Positions 9,286-19,650 are shown, counted from the first letter of the stretch. The stretch is DNA of 64,000 bases from Paraglaciecola sp. L1A13 (GCF_009796745.1 NZ_CP047024.1:2046001-2110000), one strand, 5' to 3'. Program-made: numbers and translations. The notes: generated by a model from the letters alone, not told the origin.

Positions 9286-9299
9286 GGGAATCGATTCCC
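9286..9299. promoter_or_regulatory. 14-bp palindrome upstream of the porin gene, LacI-type operator candidate
   Basis: GGGAATCGATTCCC is a perfect palindrome with a central CG, the shape common for LacI-family operators, 129 bases upstream of the porin start in an otherwise empty 295-base gap. No LacI-family regulator is in the window, so this is a shape-based guess. Confidence 0.35.
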
Positions 9300-9427
9300 T
9301 CCTTAAGTACTACGCCTCTCTTATCATCCTAAATAACACGATATTTCGTTAGCTTGACGAATATTGCTATGTCGCTCGTCTTTATATTATTTCCCTGAAA
9401 GATAATAAAAAAACGGGAAACACAAAT

Positions 9428-10585
9428 ATGAAAAACATCATCAAATACGGACTCATATCAGCAGCAATCGCATGTAGTATCAGTAGCCATGCAAAGATTG
9501 AAGTTTACGAAAACGAAGGCTTTAGCTTTAGTGCCGACGGTTTAGTCAATGCCTTTTACTCCAATAGCTCCATTGAGCACACAGATGCAACTGGCGCGAC
9601 GAGTGATAGAGACCAATCTCGGGTACGCATGGGTTTTTTACCCAATAATGTGGGTTTTAATTTCGCTAATCAAATGTCAGATATGAAAATTGAAATGCGT
9701 TCATCTTTTTGGGTATCAATCAATGATTCTGATAACTTTCGTGATGCTTCACCGGCTGATTTAGGAACGGGTTCACTTATCGATGTTCGCCAATTTTATG
9801 CCACAATCAGCGCAGACTGGGGGGAAGTATTACTCGGTAAAGATTTCGGTCTTTTTAACCGCTCGAATATTCTTAATGACGAATTGTTACTGGGATTCGG
9901 TCAAACATCGGATTTTTTCGGCTTAGTCGACGGTGGAAATGTATCGTTCGGAAATATTAGTACGGGCTATACCTATCCGTTTCCAAAAGCTCAAATTACT
10001 TATCGCTCTCCAGAGATTAACGGGTTCAAAATTGCCCTTGGCTTGATGGATCCGAATAAATCTGCGGCTGATTCATCTGAAGACCTTCCGCGTTTTGAGG
10101 CGGAATTAACTTACAACACAACCTTTGATGACGGTTCTTTTAAAGCATGGTTAAGTGGTGTGAGTCAATCGAGTGAACTTGATGGAGTAGATGATAATCA
10201 GTCAGGCGTCGGGTATGGAGCCAATGTTAAATTTGCCGGAATCGCATTGACGGCATCAGGTTACAGTAGCAAAGGACTGGGGTTTGTGGCAGGGCTGGAT
10301 CAATTTGTCGGGGATGAAACCATTGAGACTGATGGATTCTTGGTTCAGGCGTCTTATACAATGGAGTCTCACAGATTTGTATTAACCCACGGACAAACGA
10401 AAGTTGAAAACACCAACAGTATTCTTGATGCCAAACATAGAAATACTGGCGTTGCTTATTTCAACACCATACGTTCAGGCCTGACCGCGGTCGTGGAATA
10501 TAACCATACTCAAGCGGATGTTACAGACGCTCTGACAAAAGAAGATAACGACACTATATCTATCGGCGCCGTGGTGACCTTTTAG
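9428..10585 (+). CDS. Outer-membrane porin
   Basis: A 385-residue beta-barrel protein. The signal peptide ends at SSHA (about residue 22), and the mature part starts 'KIEVYENEGFSFSADGLVNAFY', as in Gram-negative porins. Strands alternate polar and aromatic residues throughout, a constriction-loop-like stretch is at 'GLFNRSNILNDELLLGFGQTSDFFG', and the protein ends in a hydrophobic strand with a terminal Phe (TISIGAVVTF), the usual barrel-assembly signal. An SD-like GGGAAA precedes the ATG. Its place in the island suggests entry of alcohols, organic acids or another small substrate. Confidence 0.8.
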   Translation: MKNIIKYGLISAAIACSISSHAKIEVYENEGFSFSADGLVNAFYSNSSIEHTDATGATSDRDQSRVRMGFLPNNVGFNFANQMSDMKIEMRSSFWVSINDSDNFRDASPADLGTGSLIDVRQFYATISADWGEVLLGKDFGLFNRSNILNDELLLGFGQTSDFFGLVDGGNVSFGNISTGYTYPFPKAQITYRSPEINGFKIALGLMDPNKSAADSSEDLPRFEAELTYNTTFDDGSFKAWLSGVSQSSELDGVDDNQSGVGYGANVKFAGIALTASGYSSKGLGFVAGLDQFVGDETIETDGFLVQASYTMESHRFVLTHGQTKVENTNSILDAKHRNTGVAYFNTIRSGLTAVVEYNHTQADVTDALTKEDNDTISIGAVVTF

Positions 10586-10635
10586 TGGGACTTTTCTTAT
10601 AGGCGTAGTTTTACCACTTATGACAAGGACACATA

Positions 10636-10950
10636 ATGACAAACGTTGAACTCACAGTGTTGTATTAATCCACAGACGCGGACGCTTTCGAAGAGGATTA
10701 TCGGTAACACCTTAAATTTTTTCACCAGAAAATGGGGATTTCAGATGGGGCTGACGTGCCCTATACCGTTACGCGATTTACATCGGTAGGAGATGAAATC
10801 CCTAACTATTATCAGATGTTTACGATGGAATTTTCATCTGTGAACGCATTGCAAAAGATCTTAATTAGTAGCGAAATGTAAGAAGTAGCAATGGATGCTG
10901 GACGTATCTCCTCTGGTGATGCCCCGTGTATTTTACCAGGAGAAGATTAA
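10636..10950 (+). pseudogene. EthD-like protein pseudogene, three internal TAA stops
   Basis: One uninterrupted 105-codon frame from ATG 10636 to TAA 10948 with stops at 10666, 10705 and 10879 and no frameshift. The residues around them fit a small EthD/dimeric alpha-beta barrel protein: 'MTNVELTVLY*STDADAFEEDYR*HL', then 'VGDEIPNYYQMFTMEF', then 'ISSEM*EVAMDAG'. Each stop is one C-to-T change from CAA (Gln). An SD-like AAGGAC remains 5 bases before the ATG. EthD-like proteins occur in oxidation clusters, but the role of the lost gene is unknown. Confidence 0.7.
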
Positions 10951-11087
10951 TAGAAACAGCTCACATGTTGGCACGAATAAGGTTTAAATTTTGCCGTATT
11001 TTCAAGTGTTAAAAAAGCGTTAAAAAACTGGTCGTGCAGGTCATAATTAGGGTAGAATAAGCTATTCAAAACATGGCGTTACACATC

Positions 11088-11744
11088 ATGTATAAAATTC
11101 TTGTTGCTGATGATCATCCTTTATTCCGTGAAGCGATAATCAATACTATTAGTACAGCCTTTCCTGGTTCTACTACTTATGAAACTGAAGATATTGAGTC
11201 GACGCTCGCCCTTGTGAAAGACAATGACGATGTTGATTTGATATTGCTTGATTTGAATATGCCAGGTATGACCGGCCTTAACGGTTTGCTTGATGTAAGA
11301 AATGAATGCCCAACTACCCCTGTAGTGATTGTTTCAGCGGAAACCGAGAAACAAAAAATACTTCAAACGCTCTCCTATGGTGCGGTGGGGTTTATTGCTA
11401 AGTCGTCTTCTAAAAAAGTGATTGGTGAGGCGATTCAAAGTGTTTTTGCAGGCAATGTCTATTTACCCCCCAATATTATGCGTTCCCAAGCGGTGTCCAC
11501 CCCATCGAATGAATGTGAAATTTCCCCTGAAAAAATATCTTCATTAACCCGTCGGGAGTTAATTGTACTTAAGCACTTAACCAAGGGGGAAGCCAACAAG
11601 CAAATCGCATATAACTTGCATATCTCAGAGACGACCATTAAGTCTCATGTATCGTCAATTCTTAAAAAGCTCGGTGCGACTAATCGTGTCAAGGTAGTTG
11701 TAGGTTGCGGCGACATCGACTTTAATCAATACTTAAAACGCTAA
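11088..11744 (+). CDS. LuxR/NarL-family response regulator
   Basis: A two-component transcription regulator of 218 residues. The receiver begins '[16 protein letters not shown]' with the acidic pair DD; the phospho-acceptor Asp is in '[10 protein letters not shown]', and the switch residues are in 'PVVIVSAE' and 'GFIAKSS'. A NarL-type helix-turn-helix closes the protein ('[36 protein letters not shown]'). The ATG at 11088 fits the domain start; ATG 11073 is possible. It is similar in type to EraR/ExaE/AgmR regulators of PQQ alcohol oxidation. The gene converges on the hybrid kinase with a 4-base overlap, and that kinase is a reasonable partner. Confidence 0.85.
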   Translation: MYKILVADDHPLFREAIINTISTAFPGSTTYETEDIESTLALVKDNDDVDLILLDLNMPGMTGLNGLLDVRNECPTTPVVIVSAETEKQKILQTLSYGAVGFIAKSSSKKVIGEAIQSVFAGNVYLPPNIMRSQAVSTPSNECEISPEKISSLTRRELIVLKHLTKGEANKQIAYNLHISETTIKSHVSSILKKLGATNRVKVVVGCGDIDFNQYLKR

Positions 11745-14311
11745 ATATTGCGCAACAGATAAAGCATAGAGGTTTTTAACTTCATCGGTTTAACTGGCTT
11801 GTTCAACAATAATATTTTACTGCTTTTAATTTCATTTTTGAGTGATTGGCTGTAGTTAGCAGTAATCATAATGGTCGGCAGTGGTGTATCACGCTGACCA
11901 TTAATGTCACGGGCAACATCTACACCCGTTTCATCGAAGTCTAAATGGTAATCAACCATTAATATATCGACTTTGCTATGCTTGATATCGACTTTGGTGC
12001 GTAAGTCATCGAGACTTACTGCGGTTACAATGCTGCAACCCCAGCCTTCAAGTAAACGGGACATGCCCGCACAAACACTTAAATCATTATCCACTAACCA
12101 TACTTTACAATCAGGAAAGTCATTATGGTTTTGCTCGTTATGCTGAACTTTTAGCGGCAGTGAGACGTTATTTGGCGCACCGATCGGCACAATGACCGAA
12201 AATACAGAACCTCGACCTAGATCGGAACTAACGGTAATCTCGTGTTTTAATACACCGGCTATTTTATCAACAATAGCCAATCCTAAGCCAAGACCATTTC
12301 TAAAGGCTGTATGGGAGGTTTTTAAGCGTTTGAATTCTTTGAATATTTCTTTTAACTGGTCTTGAGCAATACCTGCTCCTGTGTCCCATACTTCAATAGC
12401 AATATGATCTCCGCGGCGTTTACAGCCTAACAATACTTTGCCATTTTCCGTGTACCGAAACGCGTTAGATAAAAAATTGCGTAATATACGAGCTAACAAA
12501 ACACTGTCACTAAAAACCATTACGTCCGATGGAACATATCGCAGCTCAACGCCATACTGCTGAGTTATTTGCTGGTATTCATTGGTTAGATTGCCGAGTA
12601 ATTCTGATAACTTGAATATGCCTTTGTCGGCGTGCACGACACCCGCGTCTAACTTGGAAATATCCACTAGGGTACAAATCAGGTTTTCTAAATCGTCTAA
12701 TGAGTTAATAATCGAATTGACAACTGATTTTGATTGGTCTTCTAGCACTTCTTCAGCCAGTGAACTGGTAAAGAGTTGCGCTGCATTCAACGGTTGCAAT
12801 AAATCATGACTTACGGCTGCTAGAAATTTTGTTTTAGAGACGTTTGCAAACTCAGCTTCTCGTTTTGCATTGGTCAGGTTGACTTGGGCGAGTCGTCTTT
12901 CTTCTGCTTCTACCAACAATTTGTCGTTCAACAGTTTAAGCTCAGATGTACGTTCGGCAACCCTCACTTCTAGTTGGTCGTGGGCTTTTTGCAAGGCTAC
13001 CGCGTTACGTTTTCGCTCGGTAATATCTCTTACCAATACAAAAAAACCTTGTACTGCGCCGTCGCTACTGCGATTAGGCACATAAGATTTCAATAAATAG
13101 CGCGCATCTCCGGCGTTGTCGTTTTCGGCTATTTCAAAACTGAGACTTTCACCTTGTAAGGCGCGTTTTATGTAGGGCCTTAGCTGCTCGTAATCGGAAT
13201 CAACGCGACTGTCTTTAATAGATTTACCGTCTAAGCTTCCTTGAGGCCAGCCATACCAGTTCACATACACTTGGTTGGTAAACTGAAATTTTAAATCACT
13301 GCCAATATAGGCGATCATTGCTGGTACATTATCGGTGATCAATCTTAACCAGCGCTCACTTTTCTCCAAAGATTCAGCATAGCGGTGGCGTACGGTAATA
13401 TCGGTATAGGTTTTAATAAGCTTACCGTTGATAAGCCGATGATCGCGGATCTCCAGTACCGTGCCGTTAGATAATATCTGCACATCAAAACCATCTTTAT
13501 TGCGTGGGTGAACGCCTAAATCTAGTTCGGTTAGATTGGTTAAATGTTGGAAATAGGGCATTGAACGCAGCTGGTTAGGGGATAATTGGCTCATTTGTGC
13601 AAATCGATTGTTCCATACTTCGATTTGGTTCGTGCTACTGATTAAGACAACCCCTTGGGATAAATTATCAATTAAGCTTTGTAACAACAGTGACTTCTGA
13701 GTCATGCCTTGTTCGTAGCGGGCTGATTCGGCTTGTTTTATTTCTGTGATGTCGGTGTATAACATCACCCAACCACCTTCACTGGTACGCCTTTCGTTGA
13801 GCTGAAACCATCTTCCATCAGATAACTGGTATACGGGACTATTCTGTTCGCTACCAGGGGTGGCTCGTTTGATAAAACCGCTCGCTTTAGCGCGCTCTTT
13901 TAAATCATTAAAGTTGGCACCTTCTTGAATTGAAATGCCAGTTTTGCCCCAGAAATTAGCGAAATTTGAGTTTTGCAACAAGATTAACCCATCACGATCA
14001 AGCAGCACAAATGCCTCTGAAATGCTCTCGATGGCATCAATAAATCGTTGCCTGAAAATATTGGCTTGCTCATTCGCTTGTTTCAGGGCCCGATGGCTAT
14101 GCTCGACCTCTGCGAGGGTTTCATTAAGAATTTGTGTTTTTTCGCGGACTTGTTCAGCCAAATGGACTGAATGCTCGAACGCTGCGTAAGGAGCGTATTG
14201 ATTACCTCCACCTTGTTCGACCCGAGAAATTAATGCTTCGTTAATTTTTTTTAGTTTGCTGTTTTCAGCCTTTAACTGCTGTAATTCTAGCGCAATATCC
14301 CGTTCAGTCAT
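11741..14311 (-). CDS. nahK: PAS-containing hybrid histidine kinase, NahK/ErcS'-like
   Basis: An 856-residue cytoplasmic sensor kinase with no membrane segments. It has an N-terminal coiled coil (about 5-100), three PAS-like domains (about 100-205, 210-325, 325-440), a second coiled coil, a HisKA domain with phospho-His in '[16 protein letters not shown]', an ATPase domain ([22 protein letters not shown]) and a C-terminal receiver with Asp in '[10 protein letters not shown]'. Its start overlaps the stop of the FIST gene by four bases. This pairing is the known NosP-NahK arrangement; in Pseudomonas aeruginosa the same kinase, called ErcS', is linked to the regulation of ethanol oxidation. Both facts fit this island. 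Confidence 0.8.
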   Translation of the reverse strand: MTERDIALELQQLKAENSKLKKINEALISRVEQGGGNQYAPYAAFEHSVHLAEQVREKTQILNETLAEVEHSHRALKQANEQANIFRQRFIDAIESISEAFVLLDRDGLILLQNSNFANFWGKTGISIQEGANFNDLKERAKASGFIKRATPGSEQNSPVYQLSDGRWFQLNERRTSEGGWVMLYTDITEIKQAESARYEQGMTQKSLLLQSLIDNLSQGVVLISSTNQIEVWNNRFAQMSQLSPNQLRSMPYFQHLTNLTELDLGVHPRNKDGFDVQILSNGTVLEIRDHRLINGKLIKTYTDITVRHRYAESLEKSERWLRLITDNVPAMIAYIGSDLKFQFTNQVYVNWYGWPQGSLDGKSIKDSRVDSDYEQLRPYIKRALQGESLSFEIAENDNAGDARYLLKSYVPNRSSDGAVQGFFVLVRDITERKRNAVALQKAHDQLEVRVAERTSELKLLNDKLLVEAEERRLAQVNLTNAKREAEFANVSKTKFLAAVSHDLLQPLNAAQLFTSSLAEEVLEDQSKSVVNSIINSLDDLENLICTLVDISKLDAGVVHADKGIFKLSELLGNLTNEYQQITQQYGVELRYVPSDVMVFSDSVLLARILRNFLSNAFRYTENGKVLLGCKRRGDHIAIEVWDTGAGIAQDQLKEIFKEFKRLKTSHTAFRNGLGLGLAIVDKIAGVLKHEITVSSDLGRGSVFSVIVPIGAPNNVSLPLKVQHNEQNHNDFPDCKVWLVDNDLSVCAGMSRLLEGWGCSIVTAVSLDDLRTKVDIKHSKVDILMVDYHLDFDETGVDVARDINGQRDTPLPTIMITANYSQSLKNEIKSSKILLLNKPVKPMKLKTSMLYLLRNI

Positions 14312-15453
14312 CCGTCACCTCGAGCAATAAATACCCCAGTAAAGGTTTGATTAAGATGGGTGCCATCAATGTGTTCGCCATAGGTATTAAAACCACTGAT
14401 GTTATAGCGTTCTTGTAGGGTTTTTGCTTGGCTGAGCAGGCCCCTTTGCTCAATTTCCAAACGACGCAAAAAACAATCACAGGTTAATACTAAATCTGGC
14501 TCGCCATATATTGAGACCATCCGGCTCAACGCTCCATTGAGAGTGGAGAATATATCATCCATTTCAACTGTGCTCAGTACAATGCCCACATCCACTGCGC
14601 AGTAAAACGTTAAGCTATGATCTACTTCATTCACTTTTTGTATGGCGCGAATGTAATATTGGCTTCCGACTTTGACGGCCAGAGGATTCAGTGCAAATAC
14701 TGCGGGACTGAGATCTTCAACTTTCACATTTAATAGTCTGGCGTACTCAAGGGCGGCAGGTTCAGCGTTTAATTCATACACGGTTCTACTTTCTGCATGG
14801 GCGGCGGTGACAACCACTTTACTGATGGGTTCTTTAATATGATTACAACTAAACACTTCGAATGCACATTTTGTATTGACCATGATAACGATGGCGGCGT
14901 TTTGAAAAAACGAGCCTTGATAAAATACATGGGTTTTTGCTAAATGAATGTCGTCCCCAGCTGAGCCGCCAAAATGGGGTATGCCAGCAGAAGCAGAGTT
15001 GAGCGTTACTAAAAATTGTTCTTCGTCAGATGATAAGCCATCCAACAGGGTCAAGATAAATGAGTTACTTTTAATCGGTGTAAGCTTTTTTAAGTAACAG
15101 GCTTCAGTCAATTTATTTACGGTTTCTTGCGCATCAATAAGGCTAAACTTCTCCATCGACTCGACAATTTGAGCACTAATGGCAAAGTATTTAGACGAGA
15201 ATCCAATCGCAATAATTGAGTGCTGCTCATAGCCATTAGGTGTTATTTCGCCAGCTGTGGTACAACCCACAACATCAATACCTGTAAATGCGGATGTCAT
15301 TTGTAGGGCGAGATCATCTAAAGGATAAATAGAAGAGCAGTAAAATAAAACAAAGCTGATGTCAGAATCGCACAACTGCTGACGTAATTCATGGCTCGCT
15401 ATGGACGGATCTTCTGATCTGCTAATAGCTGTGACTGTTTTTACATCTGACAT
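14308..15453 (-). CDS. nosP: FIST-domain sensor protein, NosP-like
   Basis: A 381-residue soluble protein with FIST_N (about 30-220; 'VGCTTAGEITPNGY', 'HFGGSAGDD') and FIST_C (about 225-365; 'GVFIARGDG' near the end). NosP is a haem-binding NO sensor that controls the autophosphorylation of NahK, and the two genes are co-transcribed in many gammaproteobacteria. Here the FIST gene precedes the kinase and overlaps it by four bases. The SD is AAGG, about eight bases before the ATG. Haem binding is inferred from the gene pair only. Confidence 0.78.
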   Translation of the reverse strand: MSDVKTVTAISRSEDPSIASHELRQQLCDSDISFVLFYCSSIYPLDDLALQMTSAFTGIDVVGCTTAGEITPNGYEQHSIIAIGFSSKYFAISAQIVESMEKFSLIDAQETVNKLTEACYLKKLTPIKSNSFILTLLDGLSSDEEQFLVTLNSASAGIPHFGGSAGDDIHLAKTHVFYQGSFFQNAAIVIMVNTKCAFEVFSCNHIKEPISKVVVTAAHAESRTVYELNAEPAALEYARLLNVKVEDLSPAVFALNPLAVKVGSQYYIRAIQKVNEVDHSLTFYCAVDVGIVLSTVEMDDIFSTLNGALSRMVSIYGEPDLVLTCDCFLRRLEIEQRGLLSQAKTLQERYNISGFNTYGEHIDGTHLNQTFTGVFIARGDG

Positions 15454-15610
15454 TTGTTAACCTTGTTCTTTTTATCGTTATACGGGACAAAATAATGTGG
15501 TGTTCGACCGATACTAGCCTAATCATATAGTGTTAAAAGTTTATTCCAAAGCGATTCACTGTACTTGCTTATCTTCACGCGATAATTAAATGGTTTTTAC
15601 ATCTTTCCTG

Positions 15611-17704
15611 TCATTTAACAGCACGTACGCGTATGGGCTTCTTGTTGTATTTATCGACTACGCAAAGCGTTGGGTTCTCAATCGTAACTAAGCACTCTAG
15701 ACATTGGATGCATTCTTGATATTCAATTTCACCTGTGGGCTTGATGGCATCAATGGCACATTTTTTACTGTGACAAAGCTGACAGGGCGAGCCACATTCT
15801 TTGCGCCTAGTTAACCACTTAAAAAAAGGATAGCGTCCGAGTATAGCCAAACCTGCACCTAACGGGCAGACATAACGACAGTAAAATTTATGGATTTTGA
15901 GGCTTATTCCCAGCAGCAAAGTGGCATATAAAACATATGGCCAGTAGCGAACAAAGTTAAGGGTGATACTGGTTTTGAAAGGCTCAATTTCAGCTAACTT
16001 TTCCGCTAAAGTGAGTGAATAAAACGAACAAGCTACTAACGCTATCAAAATGAGATATTTTAATTTTTGCGCCAATTTATGGTGTTTATGAGATACCTTA
16101 ATTTGGCGTATACGCAGCTTGGTGGCTAGCAGACCCGCGAATTCTTGCAGCGCGCCAAAAGGGCATAGCCAACCACAAAATACACCTCTTCCCCACAAAA
16201 ATAAGGTCGCAAAGACAAATACCCAAAGAATGAAAATAACAGGATCGAGTAGGAAAACCGATATGTTAAATCCACTTTTCAGCGCTAATAATAACGTATA
16301 AATATTTACTACTGAGAGTTGACCTTGGGCATGAAAGCCAATGAAAAATATCACAAATGTTAGGCTGAATAAGCGGATTTTATGCACTCGACTTTGGTTA
16401 CGGGCCAACGTTTTTTGGGTGATGAATATCCAAAGTACGAATACCAGATACAGACTAACTAGCGCAATTTCTATTTGCCGTTGCAACCAAATTTTTTGCC
16501 ACAAAGGTTGGCTGTTTGTTAGATTGCTATCAAGTGGAGAGGCTTCAAAAAGTGCTTCTTTTGGGGCTGTATTATATTTAAATGCGTGTTCTTTTTTACT
16601 TAAAAATGATGAATTATAGGCAACTGATAGCTGTAGAGTAAGGGGGCGGCTGATATCGAACCCGGATTGGGACTTTATACGAAAAACTCGTTGGTCATTG
16701 AACTCAGGCATAGTGATAGCAAAACTAGGATCGTAATAACTGTAGAAATCGATATCTCGTACATCAACCGGAAACCCTCCTTGTTCTGCGCTTAATCTAC
16801 TTGAGATAGTTTGTGGTACAAATTGCTCGCTTACGAATGAATATTGCCCTTTATTAAAAAACATCAAGGCGTGCTCACCAGGAGATAACTCTTCTAGTAA
16901 ACGTTGATACTCACCTTCTCCTAAAAGATTTTTACCGATGATAGGTATATTAACAAAACCAAAATAGATATCGATAAAGTCATCTTGATCCTGAGCGATT
17001 TCTTTAACTGCGTCGGATAGCCTATTCGTTATCCCAGAGGCACTTTCTGTGCTGACAACCCAATGATAAATGTAGCCTTTGGAAATGAGTTTTTCGAACG
17101 TCAATGGTTCAAAAAATGTTGGATTGATCTGATTGGGTTGCGCCGCTATAAAGCCGTCTAACTTCTGTCTTGCCACCTTTAATGCTGAGGCAATAATGGT
17201 ATCGTTGATGATCAAAATTGAAATAGTGGCGCGGGTTACACCATCAAAGTAGGTTCCTTCAAAAGACTGTTTATCCCGACTGTTGATAATAAAGCGCTCT
17301 TTTATTGAGTGGCCTACATACTGTTCAATAAAGCCAAACATGGCGTCTTCACCTAAACCGTGTAAGAAAATAGGTTCATGGTGTCTGAGGACTTTTATGC
17401 CGCTAATGACGCCTTGTGTGTCTAGCCCAATAAGCAAGTTGATAGTCTGACCTGAAAAGCCGATAAAATGCGTGAAATCATCCGACTCAAAGGTATAACC
17501 AAGTAGTTCGTTGAGTTGATATACGGGGGTAATTGCTATATCTGCGTCTTGGGTACCGATGCGTGTCGCACTGGGGAATAGCTGAGCGATATCAGCAGGA
17601 ACACTGACTGCAGTGTCATCTGCACTAACGTGAAAAGAGAAAAGCCAAAGCAACAAAATACTAACTTTGTAGCTTGAAAATATAAGTTGCTTGGCTAACC
17701 ACAT
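15611..17704 (-). CDS. NosR/NirI-like FMN-binding, polyferredoxin membrane protein
   Basis: A 697-residue inner-membrane protein. A signal-like helix (1-28) leads to a periplasmic FMN-binding domain (about 80-185) ending in 'DGVTRATISI', whose Thr would carry covalent FMN. A second periplasmic segment follows, then several membrane helices. Cysteine motifs lie in the second half: CGWLCPFGA and CRYVCPLGA in the membrane part, and a C-terminal ferredoxin-like cluster (CGSPCQLCHSKKC, then CIQCLECL). This is the NosR/NirI layout, moving electrons between the quinone pool and periplasmic partners. No nos or nir genes are visible. It lies 64 bases downstream of the aldehyde dehydrogenase on the same strand. 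Confidence 0.82.
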   Translation of the reverse strand: MWLAKQLIFSSYKVSILLLWLFSFHVSADDTAVSVPADIAQLFPSATRIGTQDADIAITPVYQLNELLGYTFESDDFTHFIGFSGQTINLLIGLDTQGVISGIKVLRHHEPIFLHGLGEDAMFGFIEQYVGHSIKERFIINSRDKQSFEGTYFDGVTRATISILIINDTIIASALKVARQKLDGFIAAQPNQINPTFFEPLTFEKLISKGYIYHWVVSTESASGITNRLSDAVKEIAQDQDDFIDIYFGFVNIPIIGKNLLGEGEYQRLLEELSPGEHALMFFNKGQYSFVSEQFVPQTISSRLSAEQGGFPVDVRDIDFYSYYDPSFAITMPEFNDQRVFRIKSQSGFDISRPLTLQLSVAYNSSFLSKKEHAFKYNTAPKEALFEASPLDSNLTNSQPLWQKIWLQRQIEIALVSLYLVFVLWIFITQKTLARNQSRVHKIRLFSLTFVIFFIGFHAQGQLSVVNIYTLLLALKSGFNISVFLLDPVIFILWVFVFATLFLWGRGVFCGWLCPFGALQEFAGLLATKLRIRQIKVSHKHHKLAQKLKYLILIALVACSFYSLTLAEKLAEIEPFKTSITLNFVRYWPYVLYATLLLGISLKIHKFYCRYVCPLGAGLAILGRYPFFKWLTRRKECGSPCQLCHSKKCAIDAIKPTGEIEYQECIQCLECLVTIENPTLCVVDKYNKKPIRVRAVK

Positions 17705-17728
17705 AATACTCTCGGATCTTGTTCTTTA

Positions 17729-17754
17729 AGCCGCTTGCAGATATACAAGCGGCT
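17729..17754 (-). other. Hairpin between aldehyde dehydrogenase and NosR-like gene
   Basis: AGCCGCTTG and CAAGCGGCT form a perfect 9-bp stem with an 8-base loop. There is no T-run on the minus strand after it, so it looks more like a processing or partial-attenuation hairpin between two co-directional genes than a strong terminator. Confidence 0.45.
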
Positions 17755-17768
17755 GATACAAGTTCAGC

Positions 17769-19289
17769 TTAAAAGAAGCCTAGCGGTGAAGTGCTGTAAC
17801 TTACTAACAAGTTTTTAGTTTGTTGGTAATGGTCAAGCATCATCTTGTGCGTTTCACGTCCAATACCTGATTTTTTATAGCCACCGAAAGCTGCATGAGC
17901 AGGGTACAGGTGATAACAGTTTGTCCATACTCTACCAGACTCTATCCCACGGCCCATTCTATGCGCTAAGTTTGCATCTCGCGTCCAAACACCTGCACCT
18001 AAACCATATGCACTGTCATTTGCTATCGCTAAGGCTTCTTCTGGTGTTTTAAACGTGGTGACCGAGATTACGGGGCCAAAAATTTCTTCTTGGAATACCC
18101 GCATCGAATTGTCACCTTTTAGAATAGTAGGTTGAACATAGAAACCATTGTCGATTGATTCGTTTAGTTTTTCAGTAAAACCACCAGTAAGCACTTTCGC
18201 GCCTTCGTTACGGCCTATGTCGATATAGCCCATGATTTTATCGAACTGTAACTTAGAGACTTGCGCACCGACCATAATAGAATCATCTAACGGATTACCC
18301 CGGACGATTTTTTTGGTTTTCTCTAAAACCAATTCCATAAATTCATCGAAAATATCTTCCTGCACTAACGCTCGCGAAGGGCAGGTGCAGACTTCACCTT
18401 GGTTAAAAAAGCCTAGGGCGAAGCCTTCAGCACATTTCTCAAGGTAGTCATCTTCGTAATTGGTAATATCTTTAAAGAAGATATTAGGTGATTTACCACC
18501 TAGCTCAACTGTTGAGGGGATCAAATTTTCAGCAGCACATTTTAAAATATGTCCACCTACAGCGGTTGAACCAGTAAACGCAATTTTTGCAATCCGGGTA
18601 CTTGTTGCTAACGCTTCACCTGCTTCTTTACCGAAACCATTAACAATGTTTAATACGCCGGGTGGAATTAAATCAGCAATGAGTTCAGCCAATACCAATA
18701 TACTGGCAGGAGTTTGTTCCGCTGGCTTAAGGATAATACAATTGCCCGCAGCTAACGCCGGCGCGAGTTTCCAAGCAGCCATTAGAATAGGAAAGTTCCA
18801 TGGAATAATTTGACCAACTACGCCAAGCGGTTCATGAAAGTGATATGCAACTGTGTCGTCATCAATTTGTGAGAGCGTGCCTTCCTGTGCTCGAATACAA
18901 CCAGCGTAATAACGGAAATGATCGACGGCTAACGGTACATCGGCATTTAATGTTTCACGGATTGGTTTACCGTTATCCCATGTTTCAGCTACCGCTAACA
19001 TAGTGAGATTTTCTTCTAATCTGTCGGCTATTTTAAGCAACATGTTAGAGCGATCTTGAACCGATGTTTTGCCCCAAGCTACTTTGGCTGCATGGGCTGC
19101 GTCCAATGCTAATTCGATATCTTCTGCGCTCGAGCGGGGAATTTCACAAAAATCTTTACCTGTTACCGGCGTTAGGTTTTTAAAATAAACGCCTTTTACT
19201 GGGGCTACCCATTCACCACCGATAAAATTTTCATACCGTGCTTTAAAATTTATTACAGCATCAGCGCTGCCGGGGTTTGCATAAATCAT
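17769..19289 (-). CDS. NAD-dependent aldehyde dehydrogenase, ExaC/AldB-like
   Basis: A 506-residue cytoplasmic enzyme oxidising aldehydes, probably acetaldehyde, to acids. Visible motifs: '[26 protein letters not shown]' for NAD binding, the general base Glu in '[10 protein letters not shown]', and the catalytic Cys in '[13 protein letters not shown]'. The C-terminal '[10 protein letters not shown]' is typical of the ExaC/AcoD subgroup used with PQQ ethanol dehydrogenase. An SD (GAGG) precedes the ATG. In the pathway it would take the aldehyde made by the PQQ dehydrogenase. The hairpin before the next gene may lower expression of the NosR-like protein. Confidence 0.9.
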   Translation of the reverse strand: MIYANPGSADAVINFKARYENFIGGEWVAPVKGVYFKNLTPVTGKDFCEIPRSSAEDIELALDAAHAAKVAWGKTSVQDRSNMLLKIADRLEENLTMLAVAETWDNGKPIRETLNADVPLAVDHFRYYAGCIRAQEGTLSQIDDDTVAYHFHEPLGVVGQIIPWNFPILMAAWKLAPALAAGNCIILKPAEQTPASILVLAELIADLIPPGVLNIVNGFGKEAGEALATSTRIAKIAFTGSTAVGGHILKCAAENLIPSTVELGGKSPNIFFKDITNYEDDYLEKCAEGFALGFFNQGEVCTCPSRALVQEDIFDEFMELVLEKTKKIVRGNPLDDSIMVGAQVSKLQFDKIMGYIDIGRNEGAKVLTGGFTEKLNESIDNGFYVQPTILKGDNSMRVFQEEIFGPVISVTTFKTPEEALAIANDSAYGLGAGVWTRDANLAHRMGRGIESGRVWTNCYHLYPAHAAFGGYKKSGIGRETHKMMLDHYQQTKNLLVSYSTSPLGFF

Positions 19290-19650
19290 AGTGTACCTCG
19301 TATCATTGACTGAAAAGTTCTGCGATTAGCTTGGTTGAACATCAGACCCAAAAGGGTGAAAGCCAATGCGTTATTCTTGTTGCTAGAATAGAGGTAACGA
19401 GTGCATGGGCGCTATGCTCCCTTTGCACAGAAAAACTCATACTTTAGAAGTAATAACTAGGTCTATAGGGGGCGTGAGGGCAGAAATAGAGGAGGAGGGA
19501 ATACCCGTAAACTTAACGATTACATTCCTCCGGTTAACATTCTCGTCATCAGTATTTGCAACCTTGCTGGTTGATAGGTGTATTACTTCAACCTAATCCA
19601 ATACGTGAATAATTAAGAACGTAAATTAATCCGGCATGTTATAGATAAAT
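19290..19650. other. Intergenic stretch without a supported gene
   Basis: It contains the presumed leftward promoter of the aldehyde dehydrogenase. A 63-codon plus-strand frame (19405-19596) lacks family resemblance and a clear SD, so I leave it out. Confidence 0.5.

Noticed and set aside
19405..19596. 63-codon frame between the aldehyde dehydrogenase and SDR genes.
   Set aside because: No SD and no family resemblance; the region fits a promoter.
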